64,000 bases of DNA from contig NZ_CP016793.1 in the NCBI RefSeq assembly GCF_001701025.1, positions 2,604,001-2,668,000 on the forward strand. Direction: 5' to 3'. Source of the stretch: Lentzea guizhouensis. GTDB taxonomy: Bacteria; Actinomycetota; Actinomycetes; Mycobacteriales; Pseudonocardiaceae. The first letter of the stretch is position 1; each line of letters opens with the position of its first letter. Position numbers and translations under genes: made by a program. This document shows, in pieces, positions 53,910-63,433 of the stretch. Under the pieces are notes generated by a model. It made no database searches. It saw only the letters and a program-made list of their open reading frames with translations, and was not told the origin of the DNA.

Positions 53910-55589
53910 TCAGCCCTTGGAGGCCGAACCGAACCTCTCGTCGGTCAACGGGCTCGGGACGACACCCTTGATGTCCGACTTGAACACCAGCGCGGGCGGG
54001 GAGTGCGAGATCGGGATCGCGGGCAGGTACTGCTCCATGATCTTCTTGTTGACCTCTTCGTACAGCTTGGTGCGGTTGCCCTCGTTCGGCTCGGAGTTGG
54101 CCTTGGCCAGGTCGCTCGCGAGCGAGGCGCCCCACGCCGACGCACCGGTGTTGAAGCGGTTGTCGGTGCGGCCGAAGAAGGTGCCGACCCAGTTGTGCGC
54201 CGTGCCGTTGTCACCGGTCCAGCCCAGCAGGAACAGGTCCGGGATGCCGTTGTCGACGTCGGTCAGGTAACCGCCGTTCCACGGCTTGGTGACGACGTCC
54301 AGCTTGATGCCGGCCTTCTGCAGGTCGCCGGCGATGGCGCCCCACAGGTCCTTCGGGGACGGCATGTACGGACGCGTGACCTCGGACGGCCAGTAGGCCT
54401 TCAGGGTCAGGTCGGTGGCACCGGCCTCGGCGAGCAGCGACTTCGCCTTCTCGACGTCGTACTTCACCTCGGGGATCGACTTGTTGTAGCCGTTCACCGT
54501 GTCCGGCATGAACTGCGTCGCGACCTTGGCACCCTCGGGCAGCTGCGACTTGATCAGCTGTTCGCGGTTGATCGCGTACATCAGCGCCTGGCGGACCTTG
54601 AGGTCGGCGAGCTTCGGGTTGTTCTTCTGGTTGATGCCCAGGTAGAACACGTTGAACGCCGGGCGGATCGCCACGTTGAAGCCGTCGGTCTTCAGACCGG
54701 CCCAGTCCGCCGCGTTCGGCAGGTCGTAGCCGTCGATGTCGCCGGCCTTGAGCGCCTGCTTGCGGGCGGTCTCGTCCGGGATGATCTTGAAGACGATCTT
54801 GTCCAGCTTGGCCTTCGTGCCGTGGTAGTCGTCGTTGCGGACGAGCTCGACGGTGTTGTTGGCCTTGTCGTACTTGCTGAACTTGAACGGGCCCGTGCCG
54901 GTCGGGTGCTCGTTCGCGTAAGCCGGGTAGGTGAACGCGTCACCGGCGGCCTGGACGTTGTCGGCGTCGTACTTCTTCAGCGCGTCGGGGCTGGAGATCG
55001 AGAACGACGTGAAGCCGAGGACCGACGGGAACTGCGAGGTGACCTCGTTCAGCTCGATGACCGCGGTCTTGGCGTCCTTGGCCGTGCAGGACTTGTACAG
55101 CGAGGGCTTGTCCGGCGTGTCCTTGAACCCGCCGAAGTTGTCCAGCCAGTACTGCGAGACGGCGTCGGACTGGCCGGCGCCCTTCTGGTTGTACCAGCGC
55201 TCGAAGTTGAAGCACACGGCCTCGGCGTTGAACGCGGAGCCGTCGTGGAACTTCACGTTCTCCCTGAGGGTGAACGTCCACGTCTTGCCGTCCGAGGAGG
55301 GCTCGTACTTCGTGGCGAGCGCGGGCTCGACCTCGGCGGTGCCGGGCTTGAAGCCGACGAGACCCTCGTACATCTGCCGCGCGACCCGGAAGGTCTCGCC
55401 GTCAGTCGCGTAGAACGGGTCGAACAGCTTCGGCGCGCCAGCGGCACCGAAGGTCAGCGTGCCGCCCTGCTGGCCGCCACCGCCGGAGTCGCGCTGGGAT
55501 TGCGCGCAACCTGACAGGGCCAGCGCGCTGACGCTGAGGAAGCCGATCGCGGCAACCCAACGGCGGCGAGCCGTTACTGAGTGGACCAT
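53910..55589 (-). CDS. Peptide-binding lipoprotein of ABC transporter (SBP family 5)
   Basis: I chose ATG 55589 (MVHSVTARRRW), preceded by AAGGGGTG; the protein is 559 aa. A lipobox LALSGC sits at the end of the signal peptide. Family 5 motifs include YEGLVGFKPGTAEVEPALAT, FTLRENVKFHDGSAFNAEAV and NGTGPFKFSKYD-like HPTGTGPFKFSKYD. It captures peptides or similar solutes outside the cell and is the first gene of the five-gene operon. Confidence 0.94.
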   Translation of the reverse strand: MVHSVTARRRWVAAIGFLSVSALALSGCAQSQRDSGGGGQQGGTLTFGAAGAPKLFDPFYATDGETFRVARQMYEGLVGFKPGTAEVEPALATKYEPSSDGKTWTFTLRENVKFHDGSAFNAEAVCFNFERWYNQKGAGQSDAVSQYWLDNFGGFKDTPDKPSLYKSCTAKDAKTAVIELNEVTSQFPSVLGFTSFSISSPDALKKYDADNVQAAGDAFTYPAYANEHPTGTGPFKFSKYDKANNTVELVRNDDYHGTKAKLDKIVFKIIPDETARKQALKAGDIDGYDLPNAADWAGLKTDGFNVAIRPAFNVFYLGINQKNNPKLADLKVRQALMYAINREQLIKSQLPEGAKVATQFMPDTVNGYNKSIPEVKYDVEKAKSLLAEAGATDLTLKAYWPSEVTRPYMPSPKDLWGAIAGDLQKAGIKLDVVTKPWNGGYLTDVDNGIPDLFLLGWTGDNGTAHNWVGTFFGRTDNRFNTGASAWGASLASDLAKANSEPNEGNRTKLYEEVNKKIMEQYLPAIPISHSPPALVFKSDIKGVVPSPLTDERFGSASKG

Positions 55590-55805
55590 CAAACACCCCT
55601 TGGACAATCCGCACATCTCACGGTGTGGTCGCCGACCATAACCGTTGTTCATACCCCTCCTGAGGTAGTCCAGGTCACGATCCGGCCACTAGACCAGGCA
55701 TTCTGATACGTCCGGCGCATGCTCGCTGACCCAACGTGAGCACGCCAGATGCGTCGAACGCTCTCCTAGGCTGTAGAAACGACAACGACACGCGGAGGAG
55801 GACGC

Positions 55806-58800
55806 ATGAGCAGGCAGGTCGAGTTCCGCGTACTCGGCCCTCTGCAGGTGCTCGTCGACTCCGAACCACTGCTGGTCCGAGCAGGCAGGCAGCGTGCGTT
55901 GCTGGTGTCGCTGCTGCTGCGCGCGGGCACCTCGGTGTCGGTCGACGAGCTCGCCGGGAACGTTTGGGGCGACGAGCCGCCCGCTCGGGCACGAGCGACC
56001 CTCCAGACCTACGTGATGAGGCTCAGACAGCTGCTCGGCCCGTCCGTGCCCATTCGGACCGTGCCAGACGGATACCTGATCGATGTCGACGAGAAGACCA
56101 TCGACCTGATGCGCTTCGAGCCGTTGATCGAACAGGGCGAGCAGGAGCGCGCCGCGGGCAACCTGCAGGCCGCCTCGGCCGCGTTCGCCGCCGCCCTGGG
56201 CCTCTGGCGGGGCCCGGCGCTGGTCGACGTGCCGTCGGAGATACTGCACCGCGACGAGGTGCCGCGGCTCAACGAGCGCCGCCTGCACGTGCTGGAACGC
56301 CGGGTCGAGGTCGACCTGGAGCTGGGCCGGCACGGTGAGCTGGTCGCGGAGCTGTCCCGGCTGACCAGCGAGCACCCGTTGCGCGAGCGGTTCTGGGCGC
56401 AGCTGATGGTGGCGCTGTACCGCTCCGGGCGGCAGAGCGAGGCGCTGGCGGCCTACCAGCGGGTGTCGCGGCTGCTCGGCGACGAGCTGGGCATCGACCC
56501 CGGTGACGAGCTGCGGCGCGTGCACGGGCAGGTGCTGTCCGGCTCGATCGACGCGGTGGCCGCCGCCGCTCCCGGTGCCGCCGTGGTGGCCGCGAAGCCC
56601 GAGCGGGTGGTGCCGTCGCAGCTGCCGGCCGACATCCCGGACTTCGTGGGCCGCGACGAGGCCGTGTCGTTGATCATCGCGTTGCTCCGGACGGCCCAGG
56701 GTGTGCCGGTTGTCACACTCGCCGGGCCGCCGGGCGTGGGCAAGACGGCGCTGGCGGTGCACGCGGCGCACCGGATGCGGGCGGACTTCCCGGACGGGCA
56801 GCTGTACGTGAACCTGCGCGGGTACGCCCCCGGTCCGCCGTTGAGCGCGGTGGACGTGCTGCCGCGGTTCCTGCGCGCGCTGGGCACCGAGCCGGACCAG
56901 GTGCCGCTGGACCAGGACGAGCAGGAGGCGATGTTCCGGTCCACGCTGACCGGTCAGCGCGTGCTGCTGCTGCTCGACAACGCGTCGTCGGCCGAGCAGA
57001 TCAGGCCGCTGCTGCCGGGTTCGCCGGGGTGCGCGGTGCTGGTGACCTCGCGGGACACCCTGCGCGGCCTGGCGGTGTCGCACGCGGCGTCGAACGTGCG
57101 GCTGGACGTGCTCGACTGGCCGGAGACCAAGGCGTTGCTCGCGGGCATCGTGGGAGTCGCCGAGGTGGAGGCGCAGGAGGACGCGGCCGCCGAGCTGGCG
57201 GCGTTGTGCGCGCACCTGCCACTGGCGTTGCGGATCGCGGCGGCGAACCTGGTGTCGCGGCCGGAACTGTCCATCGCGGACTACGTCGAGGAGCTGCGCG
57301 CGGGCAACCGCCTCGCCGCCCTGGCCGTGGAGGGTGACGAGCGGGTCGCGGTGCACGCGGCGTTCGACCTCTCCTACACGGCGCTGAAGCCGGAGCTCGC
57401 GCAGATGTTCCGGCTGCTGTCACTGGTGCCCGGCACCGACTTCACGCCGGAGATGGCGGCGGCCCTGTCGGGTCTGACCACACAGGACGCCCGCCGGCGG
57501 CTGGACCGGCTGGCGACGGCGAACCTGATCGCGAACCACGCGCCGTCGCGGTACCAGTTCCACGACCTGCTGCGTGACTACGCGGCCGAGCGGCTGGCGT
57601 TCGAGGAGGGCCGCGCCGACTCGCGGCTGGCGCTGCGCCGGCTGGTGGACTGGGCGGTCCGGTCGGTCGACAACGCCACGGCCGCGCTGAAGTCGACGCT
57701 GTTCCGCTTCCCGCGCCCGGCCCCGCTGGACGGGGTGGTGCCGCGGACGTTCAGCACCTCGACCGAGGCATTGAGCTGGCTGGACGTCGAACGCGCGAAC
57801 CTGGTGGCCCTGGTCGCACACGCCGTGGAGCGCGACCCGGAGAACTCGCCGTGGCTGCTCGCGGACGCGTTGCGCGGGTACTTCCACACGCAGGGGCTGG
57901 CCGCGGAGTGGCGGGAGACGGCGAAGGCGGGCTTGCTGGGTGCGCGCGCTCCGCGCGATGAGCTCGGTCAGCTCGCGATGCTGTCTTCGCTGGGCACGCT
58001 GTACTGGGTGACCGGGCAGCTGCGCAACGCTCTCGGGTACTACCAGCAGGCGATCGCTCTGGTGCCGCGGATCTCGTTGCCGCAGGCCGAGGCTGCCGTG
58101 TTGTCGAACGCCGGTGGCGTCTACATCGATCTGGGCGAGCTGGAGCACGCGGCGGATCACCTGGAACGTGCGCTGGTGATCACCCGGCGGGTGCAGGCCG
58201 ACCAGCTGCAGGCCACGGCGTTGTTCAACCTCGGTGGCATCTACATGCAGCTCGGTCAGTTGGACCGTGCGGCGGCGAATTTCGAAGAGGCTTTGGAAGC
58301 CGGCACACGGCTCGATTCGTGGATCACGCAGGCGCACGTCATGCGCGCGTTGGGCGAGGTGCACGCCATGCGTGGCCAGGCGGACCTCGGCGCGGACTAC
58401 TTCGTGCGCGCGGGTGAGCTCTATGAGCGCTCTGCGGCTCGCACGTTCGGACACACACTGCACGAGGGCATGGCGATCACTCTGCTGATGCGCGGGCGGT
58501 ACGAAGAAGCCGCCACGCACGCCCGTGCGGCCATGGAGATCGCCGCAGACCTGGAGAACGTCAAGTCTTCCTGCGACGCAACGAATCTGCTCGGGCGCGC
58601 ACTGGAAGGCGCCGGGTGCTACGAGGAGGCGCTGACGCAGTTCTCGTCGGCGCTGGCCAACGCGACCGAGACCGGCTACTCGTGGGGAACCATCCTGGCC
58701 CGCCGCGGTCTGGCCGCTTCCTTCCGCGGGGTCGGGCGGCTCGACGAGGCGCTGACGCAGGCGACCTCGGCGTTGGTGGAGGCAGGACGCTCGCAGTTCC

Positions 58801-59087
58801 GGACCGCGGAGATGGAGGTGCTGCTCGTGCTGGGCCGCATCCACCTCGACATGGGCGACGCTTCGCAGGGGCTGGAATGCGCTTTGCGCGCGGCCGAGGT
58901 CGGCGAATCTTCCGGCCACCGCTGGGTTTTCGCGCGCGCCCTTGGCCTGGCCGGCGACGCGGCGGCGGCGACGGGATCCGTTGCGGCGGCGCGGGACTAC
59001 TGGAAGTCGGCGCTTGAGGTGTTCAACGCGATCGGCTCACCGGAGGCTGACGTCGTCCGAGGTCAGCTGGCCGTCACGACAACGTAG
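55806..59087 (+). CDS. AfsR/SARP-family regulator with NB-ARC and TPR domains
   Basis: This 1093-aa protein has an N-terminal winged helix (VEFRVLGPLQVLVDSEPLLV, RARATLQTYVMRLRQLLGPS), a BTAD helical domain (ALGLWRGPALVDVPSEILHR, LYRSGRQSEALAAYQRVSRL) and an NB-ARC ATPase with P-loop LAGPPGVGKTALAVHAAHRM, LLLLDNAS and LVTSRD. At least eight TPR units follow (GDALGYYQQAIALV-type). This is the AfsR layout; such proteins activate secondary metabolism or respond to envelope or nutrient signals. GAGGAGGA lies 6 nt before the ATG. It is divergent from the peptide transporter operon, which it may control. Confidence 0.94.
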   Translation: MSRQVEFRVLGPLQVLVDSEPLLVRAGRQRALLVSLLLRAGTSVSVDELAGNVWGDEPPARARATLQTYVMRLRQLLGPSVPIRTVPDGYLIDVDEKTIDLMRFEPLIEQGEQERAAGNLQAASAAFAAALGLWRGPALVDVPSEILHRDEVPRLNERRLHVLERRVEVDLELGRHGELVAELSRLTSEHPLRERFWAQLMVALYRSGRQSEALAAYQRVSRLLGDELGIDPGDELRRVHGQVLSGSIDAVAAAAPGAAVVAAKPERVVPSQLPADIPDFVGRDEAVSLIIALLRTAQGVPVVTLAGPPGVGKTALAVHAAHRMRADFPDGQLYVNLRGYAPGPPLSAVDVLPRFLRALGTEPDQVPLDQDEQEAMFRSTLTGQRVLLLLDNASSAEQIRPLLPGSPGCAVLVTSRDTLRGLAVSHAASNVRLDVLDWPETKALLAGIVGVAEVEAQEDAAAELAALCAHLPLALRIAAANLVSRPELSIADYVEELRAGNRLAALAVEGDERVAVHAAFDLSYTALKPELAQMFRLLSLVPGTDFTPEMAAALSGLTTQDARRRLDRLATANLIANHAPSRYQFHDLLRDYAAERLAFEEGRADSRLALRRLVDWAVRSVDNATAALKSTLFRFPRPAPLDGVVPRTFSTSTEALSWLDVERANLVALVAHAVERDPENSPWLLADALRGYFHTQGLAAEWRETAKAGLLGARAPRDELGQLAMLSSLGTLYWVTGQLRNALGYYQQAIALVPRISLPQAEAAVLSNAGGVYIDLGELEHAADHLERALVITRRVQADQLQATALFNLGGIYMQLGQLDRAAANFEEALEAGTRLDSWITQAHVMRALGEVHAMRGQADLGADYFVRAGELYERSAARTFGHTLHEGMAITLLMRGRYEEAATHARAAMEIAADLENVKSSCDATNLLGRALEGAGCYEEALTQFSSALANATETGYSWGTILARRGLAASFRGVGRLDEALTQATSALVEAGRSQFRTAEMEVLLVLGRIHLDMGDASQGLECALRAAEVGESSGHRWVFARALGLAGDAAAATGSVAAARDYWKSALEVFNAIGSPEADVVRGQLAVTTT

Positions 59088-59626
59088 TCGGCGCGGGCCT
59101 TCGTCTCGTCGACGGCGAACCACCCGCGTTCGAATGCTTGCCAGCGTTGGAAGTTCGCGCGGTTCTGCTCGCCGTCTCGTCGGACTGCGCGTTCGAGCCT
59201 GGCCGCTTCGTCGCCGTGGTCGACGAAGATCGTGAGGCTGGCGCGGTGGTTCGCCTTCCTGGCCGCGGAAAAGCCTTCCAGGATGATCACCGGCTTTGGT
59301 GCTACGTGGACCCATTCGCCCTGTTCCGGGCGCGGAAACCCGTGGGACCAATCGGTTTTCCGGTATGCGGCCGGGGTGTTCCGCGCGATCCGGTCGAGGA
59401 CCTCGATGAGCCGCGGCCACCACTTCGTCGTCGGGTCGTCCCACGTCGCGAAGTGGTCGGTCCGGATCAGCTGGGCGTTCGTGTGTTCCGCGAGCGCTTC
59501 GGCGAAGGTCGACTTGCCCGCACCGGACGGACCATCCACCGCGATGAGCCTGGTGCTGCCCAACCGCGGTGGATGGCCCTCGATCCGTTCTGGCGACCAG
59601 ACGGCCGGCTCGTGCGACGCGATCAC
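59063..59626 (-). CDS. Uridine-kinase-like P-loop protein
   Basis: This 187-aa protein has Walker [39 protein letters not shown] (the acidic residue after Thr is typical of nucleoside kinases), [12 protein letters not shown] and an Arg-rich lid ([20 protein letters not shown]). The substrate is unknown. Its 3' end overlaps the convergent SARP gene by 25 nt, and its ATG overlaps the recR stop by 4 nt. Confidence 0.85.
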   Translation of the reverse strand: MIASHEPAVWSPERIEGHPPRLGSTRLIAVDGPSGAGKSTFAEALAEHTNAQLIRTDHFATWDDPTTKWWPRLIEVLDRIARNTPAAYRKTDWSHGFPRPEQGEWVHVAPKPVIILEGFSAARKANHRASLTIFVDHGDEAARLERAVRRDGEQNRANFQRWQAFERGWFAVDETKARADYVVVTAS

Positions 59627-60231
59627 ATGCTCCGACGCCCGGACAACGCGCGCCCCAACGTCAACTCGTCCGCGAACTCCAGATCGCCACCCATCGGCAA
59701 CCCGCTGGCGAGCCTGGTGACCGTCAGCCCCGGGAAGTCCCGCAGCATCCGCACCAGGTACGTCGCCGTCGCCTCACCCTCGGTGTTGGGGTCGGTGGCG
59801 ATGATCACCTCGGAGATGTCGACCCCGTCGACCGGCGTGCCGATCCGCGTGAGCAGCTGCCGAATCCGCAACTGGTCCGGTCCGATCCCGCTGAGCGGGT
59901 CGAGCGCACCACCCAGCACGTGGTAGCGCCCCTTGAACTCCCTGGTCCGCTCCACGGCCAGCACGTCCTTGGGCTCCTCGACCACGCACACCAACGTCAG
60001 GTCGCGCTTGGGATCGCGGCAGATGCGGCAGGTGGTCTCGGCACTCACGTTGCCGCAGACGTCGCAGAACACAACGCCTTCCTTGACCTTCTGCAACGCG
60101 CTCTGCAACCGCTCGATGTCCGCAGGTTCGGTTGCCAGCAGGTGGAAAGCGATGCGCTGCGCACTCTTCGGGCCGACGCCGGGCAACCTGCCCAGCTCGT
60201 CGATGAGGTCCTGTACCGGCCCTTCGTACAT
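59623..60231 (-). CDS. recR: Recombination mediator RecR
   Basis: This 202-aa protein has the helix-hairpin-helix [20 protein letters not shown], a four-Cys zinc finger ([16 protein letters not shown]) and a Toprim domain ([36 protein letters not shown]). With RecO it loads RecA on single-stranded DNA. The order dnaX-ybaB-recR is conserved across bacteria. Confidence 0.97.
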   Translation of the reverse strand: MYEGPVQDLIDELGRLPGVGPKSAQRIAFHLLATEPADIERLQSALQKVKEGVVFCDVCGNVSAETTCRICRDPKRDLTLVCVVEEPKDVLAVERTREFKGRYHVLGGALDPLSGIGPDQLRIRQLLTRIGTPVDGVDISEVIIATDPNTEGEATATYLVRMLRDFPGLTVTRLASGLPMGGDLEFADELTLGRALSGRRSM

Positions 60232-60237
60232 CGCGTC

Positions 60238-60558
60238 TTACCCGAGCAATCCGCCGAGGCCACCCTGCGCGAGGGGGCCGAGCTTCTGTTCGACCAGCTG
60301 CTGGGCCTTGGTGTTCGCGTCCTTGATGGCGGCGATCACGAGGTCCTGCAGCGTCTCGATGTCCTCGGGGTCGACGATCTTCGGGTCGATGGCGAGGTTC
60401 ACGAGCTCACCGCCGCCGGTGACGGTCGCGGTCACGAGGCCGTTGCCCGCGGAGCCGGCGACCTCGGTTTCGGCCAGTTCCTGCTGGGCGGTGGCCATCT
60501 GCTGCTGCATGTTCTGGGCCTGCTGGAGCAGGGCCTGCATGTCGAAACCGGGTTGCAC
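60238..60558 (-). CDS. YbaB/EbfC family nucleoid-associated protein
   Basis: GTG 60558 ([20 protein letters not shown]) gives a 106-aa protein with the family core [40 protein letters not shown] and [20 protein letters not shown]. Dimers bind DNA. Its stop is 6 nt before recR. The unusually long gap to dnaX upstream is described separately. Confidence 0.93.
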   Translation of the reverse strand: MQPGFDMQALLQQAQNMQQQMATAQQELAETEVAGSAGNGLVTATVTGGGELVNLAIDPKIVDPEDIETLQDLVIAAIKDANTKAQQLVEQKLGPLAQGGLGGLLG

Positions 60559-61175
60559 CTGCTGGTCCTCTCGGGAGGGGCTTGGGGTGGGTCCAGGGTA
60601 CGGCGAAGTGGGTGGTGAGGGTGCGGGGGTGGGTGCGGGCCGCCGTTTCGGCGGGTGCGCGTGGGGTGGGGGCCGCCGTTCCGGCGGGCGCGGTCGTTGG
60701 GTGGGTCGTCCCCCTGGTGCGTGCCGTTCGCGGGTTGATGGCACGCCGGTTGCGTACGGCGGCTGCGCGTTGGGTGGGGGCGTGCGTTGGTGGTGTGGTT
60801 TCGTCCCGAGTCGCACCAGAAGCAGCCACCCCAAGCCAGCGAGAAAACAGAAGCTCGACCGGCAAGCGGGCAAACACGAGCCCGACCCCGCCGGGCAAGA
60901 CAGGAACACGATCCGGCCAGCGACAAACAGCCACCCGCCTCAGCCACCGACAAACAGGAGCTCGACCCGGTAGGCCACAAACAGGAGCTGGCCGGGTAGA
61001 GGTGGGAACGTCTGTCTGGCCTGGGGGCCGGGTCGAGTTCGGGGTGAGCATCGTCGCCTCCTTTCCGCGCGTTTCCCTATCTGCGGGCGCTGGTGACCGT
61101 GAGGTCGTGACGCCATACAGACGAGGCCCCGCGTGGATCAGGACGACGTTCACCCGATCGAGTGGGCGGCCGGGG
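60559..61175. other. Unusual gap between dnaX and ybaB
   Basis: About 615 nt separate two genes that are normally close. The right part holds the six-unit repeat at 60841-61002. The left part has GC-rich repeats of a GGGCCGCCGTTYCGGCGGG unit around 60635 and 60668. Open frames here are compositional and I do not support a gene. Confidence 0.5.
60841..61002. repeat. Six degenerate 27-bp tandem repeats
   Basis: Units start at 60841, 60868, 60895, 60922, 60949 and 60976. Each begins with a form of GACAAACAGGAGCTCGACCC. On the plus strand they would encode 9-residue repeats (DKQELDPVG type). The exact 27-nt spacing is clear; the function is unknown. Confidence 0.8.
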
Positions 61176-63289
61176 TCAGGCCTTCTTCAGCGGGCGGGCT
61201 CCCAGTTCGTCGGCCAGGAGTTGGAACATCTTGGCCTCCGGGTCCAGGGCGGCGACTGGGGTGGCGTTGGGGTCGGCGGGGCGGGCGGCCTCGGCGAGCA
61301 TTGCCTCTTCGTCGTCCGGTTCTGGCGGGAGGGGTTCGTCGGGCTCTGGGGTTCTGGTGGGGTGGGACGTCGTCGGCCGGTGGCGGGGGCCGGGCGGACT
61401 GAGGTTCTGGTTGAGGGCGGGTGGGTTGGGGCTGGTTTTGGGCCTGGCTTGGGCGGGTGGGGGCTGGGCGAGGGGATTTGGTCGGCGTGGCTGCTTGGGT
61501 GGTGGCGCCGGGGGTGCCGTGGATGCAGCGGACCTGCCAGGTGCCGCCGAGGACTGCGGACAGGGCGGTGGCGATGGCCTCGGTGTTGCGTGGTTCGGCC
61601 AGGCGGCGGGCCAGGGGGGCCGAGGTGTGGGCGATGGTGACGACGTTGCCGTCGACCTCGCTCACCATGGCGTTCGTGAGCATCGCCTCGGTGCTGCGGC
61701 TGGTGGCGCGGACGGCGGCCAGCAGTTCGGACCAGATGCGGCGGACGGCGGGGGCGTCCATGGTTCCGGCGGACGGCGAGGTCGACGGCTCCGCCGCGAC
61801 AGGAGCGGGAGTGGCGGTGGCCGGAGGCTGCGTGGCGGGGAATGCCGGGGCCGGGGCGGACGGGCGGTCGTGCTGAGGAGCGCGCGACTCGGCGGGGGCT
61901 GGGCGGCGGGTGCCGGTTGAGGCTGCGGAGTCGGTGCGGGGCCGACGGCTGCGCCGCGGCGGGTGCGGAGGCGGCGGCTGGAACCGAGGCGACAGCGGCA
62001 GGAGCAGCAGCGGCAGCAGGAGCGGCGGCGACAGCACTAGGCGCGGGGGCGGGTTGTTGGGACTTGCGGGTGAAGACCGGGGCGCCTGCTGGAACGGGGG
62101 CCGTGGGGTCGCCGGGGGCCGCGATGGTGGCTGGGGGGCGGCGTTCGAGTTGTTCGAGGCGTTGCAGGAGTGCGGCTTCTGACTGGGAGACGGACGGGAG
62201 GAGCATGCGGGAGCAGAGGAGCTCCAGCAGGAGGCGGGGGGCGGTGGCGCCGCGCATGTCGACGAGGCCCGTGTGGACGATCTCGGCGTAGCGGGTGAGG
62301 GCGGCGGGGCCGATGCGTTCGGCTTGGGCGGACATCGTCGCGAGTTCGTCGTCGGGGGCCGAGACGAGGTTGCGGTCGGCGGCGTCGGGGACGGCGCAGA
62401 GCAGGACGAGGTCGCGGAGGCGGTCGAGGAGGTCGGAGGCGAAGCGGCGGGGGTCGTGGCCTGCTTCGACGAGGCGGTCGATGGTGCTGAAGACGGCGGC
62501 GCCGTCGCCTGCGGCGAGGCCGTCGACCACGTCGTTGATCAGGGCCGAGTCGGTGACGCCGAGCAGGCTGATGGCGCGGTCGTACCGCACGCCCTCCGGG
62601 CCCGCGCCGGCGAGGAGCTGGTCCATCACGGACTGGGTGTCGCGGGCGGAGCCGCCGCCCGCGCGGATCACCAGGGGGAAGACGGCGGGCTCGACGGTGA
62701 CGCCCTCGGCGGCGCAGTTGCGTTCGAGCAGGCTGCGCATCACGCCCGGCGGGATCAGGCGGAACGGGTAGTGGTGCGTGCGGGAGCGGATGGTCGGGAG
62801 GACCTTGTCCGGCTCGGTGGTGGCGAAGATGAAGATCAGGTGGTCCGGCGGCTCTTCGACGATCTTCAGCAAGGCGTTGAAGCCCTGCGTGGTGACCATG
62901 TGCGCCTCGTCGATGATGAAGACGCGGTACTTCGACTCCGCGGGGGCGTAGAAGGCCTTGTCGCGGAGGTCGCGGGCGTCTTCGACACCACCGTGGGAGG
63001 CGGCGTCGAGCTCGACCACGTCGACGCTGCCGGTGCCGTTCGGGGCCAGGCCGATGCACGAGTTGCACTCGCCGCACGGGTCGGGCGTCGGGCCCTGCAC
63101 GCAGTTCAGCGAGCGGGCCAGGATGCGGGCCGACGACGTCTTGCCGCAGCCGCGTGGGCCACTGAACAGGTACGCGTGGTTCACCCGGCCCGCCGACAGA
63201 GCGACACGCAGCGGGTCGGTCACGTGCTCCTGGCCTACGACCTCGGAGAACGTGGCCGGACGGTACTTGCGATACAGAGCGAGCGCCAC
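61176..63289 (-). CDS. dnaX: DNA polymerase III subunit gamma/tau, reading frame broken twice
   Basis: GTG 63289 (VALALYRKYRPATFSEVVGQ) starts a clear DnaX. It has Walker A FSGPRGCGKTSSARIL, zinc Cys set (CVQG ... CGECNSCIG), Walker B FIIDEAHM, sensor IFATTEPDKV and the clamp-loader lid domain. After about residue 450 the frame becomes Pro/Arg nonsense. The next frame encodes RRIWSELLAAVRATSRSTEA and NVVTIAHTSAPLARRLAEPR. A third frame gives PDDEEAMLAEAARPADPNAT and the expected ending KMFQLLADELGARPLKKA at 61176. Each change equals one extra nucleotide, around 61.90-62.03 kb and 61.34-61.37 kb. Indel errors or real lesions in the variable tail are both possible. Confidence 0.88.
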
Positions 63290-63320
63290 GCCGCAGACAG
63301 TACCGGTGGACCCCGACACA

Positions 63321-63412
63321 AAAAGGGGACCCCGTGCACCCACCAGAGCCCGCTTATCCTTGCTGCCTTCCGGCCCTGGGGAGGTTCGCGAGATGTGTGC
63401 CGCACGAGGTCC
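63321..63412 (-). ncRNA. ffs: Signal recognition particle RNA, small bacterial type
   Basis: The minus strand contains the conserved apical loop CCCAGGGCCGGAAGGCAGCA followed by AGGATAAGC, the SRP RNA domain IV signature. Ends pair as GGACCTCGTGC with GCACGGGGTCC, and a CCCCTTTTT run follows as terminator. It binds Ffh for co-translational targeting. Its position next to dnaX is the usual one in actinobacteria. Ends are approximate. Confidence 0.92.
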
Positions 63413-63433
63413 GACGCAAGTGTAGCGAACGCC

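Noticed and set aside
60238..60909. Extended N-terminus of the YbaB protein
   Set aside because: The extra 117 residues are Pro/Arg filler derived from the 27-bp repeats; GTG 60558 gives the family's usual length.
60841..61002. CRISPR array
   Set aside because: Units abut with no unique spacers and no cas genes are present, so it is a degenerate tandem repeat.
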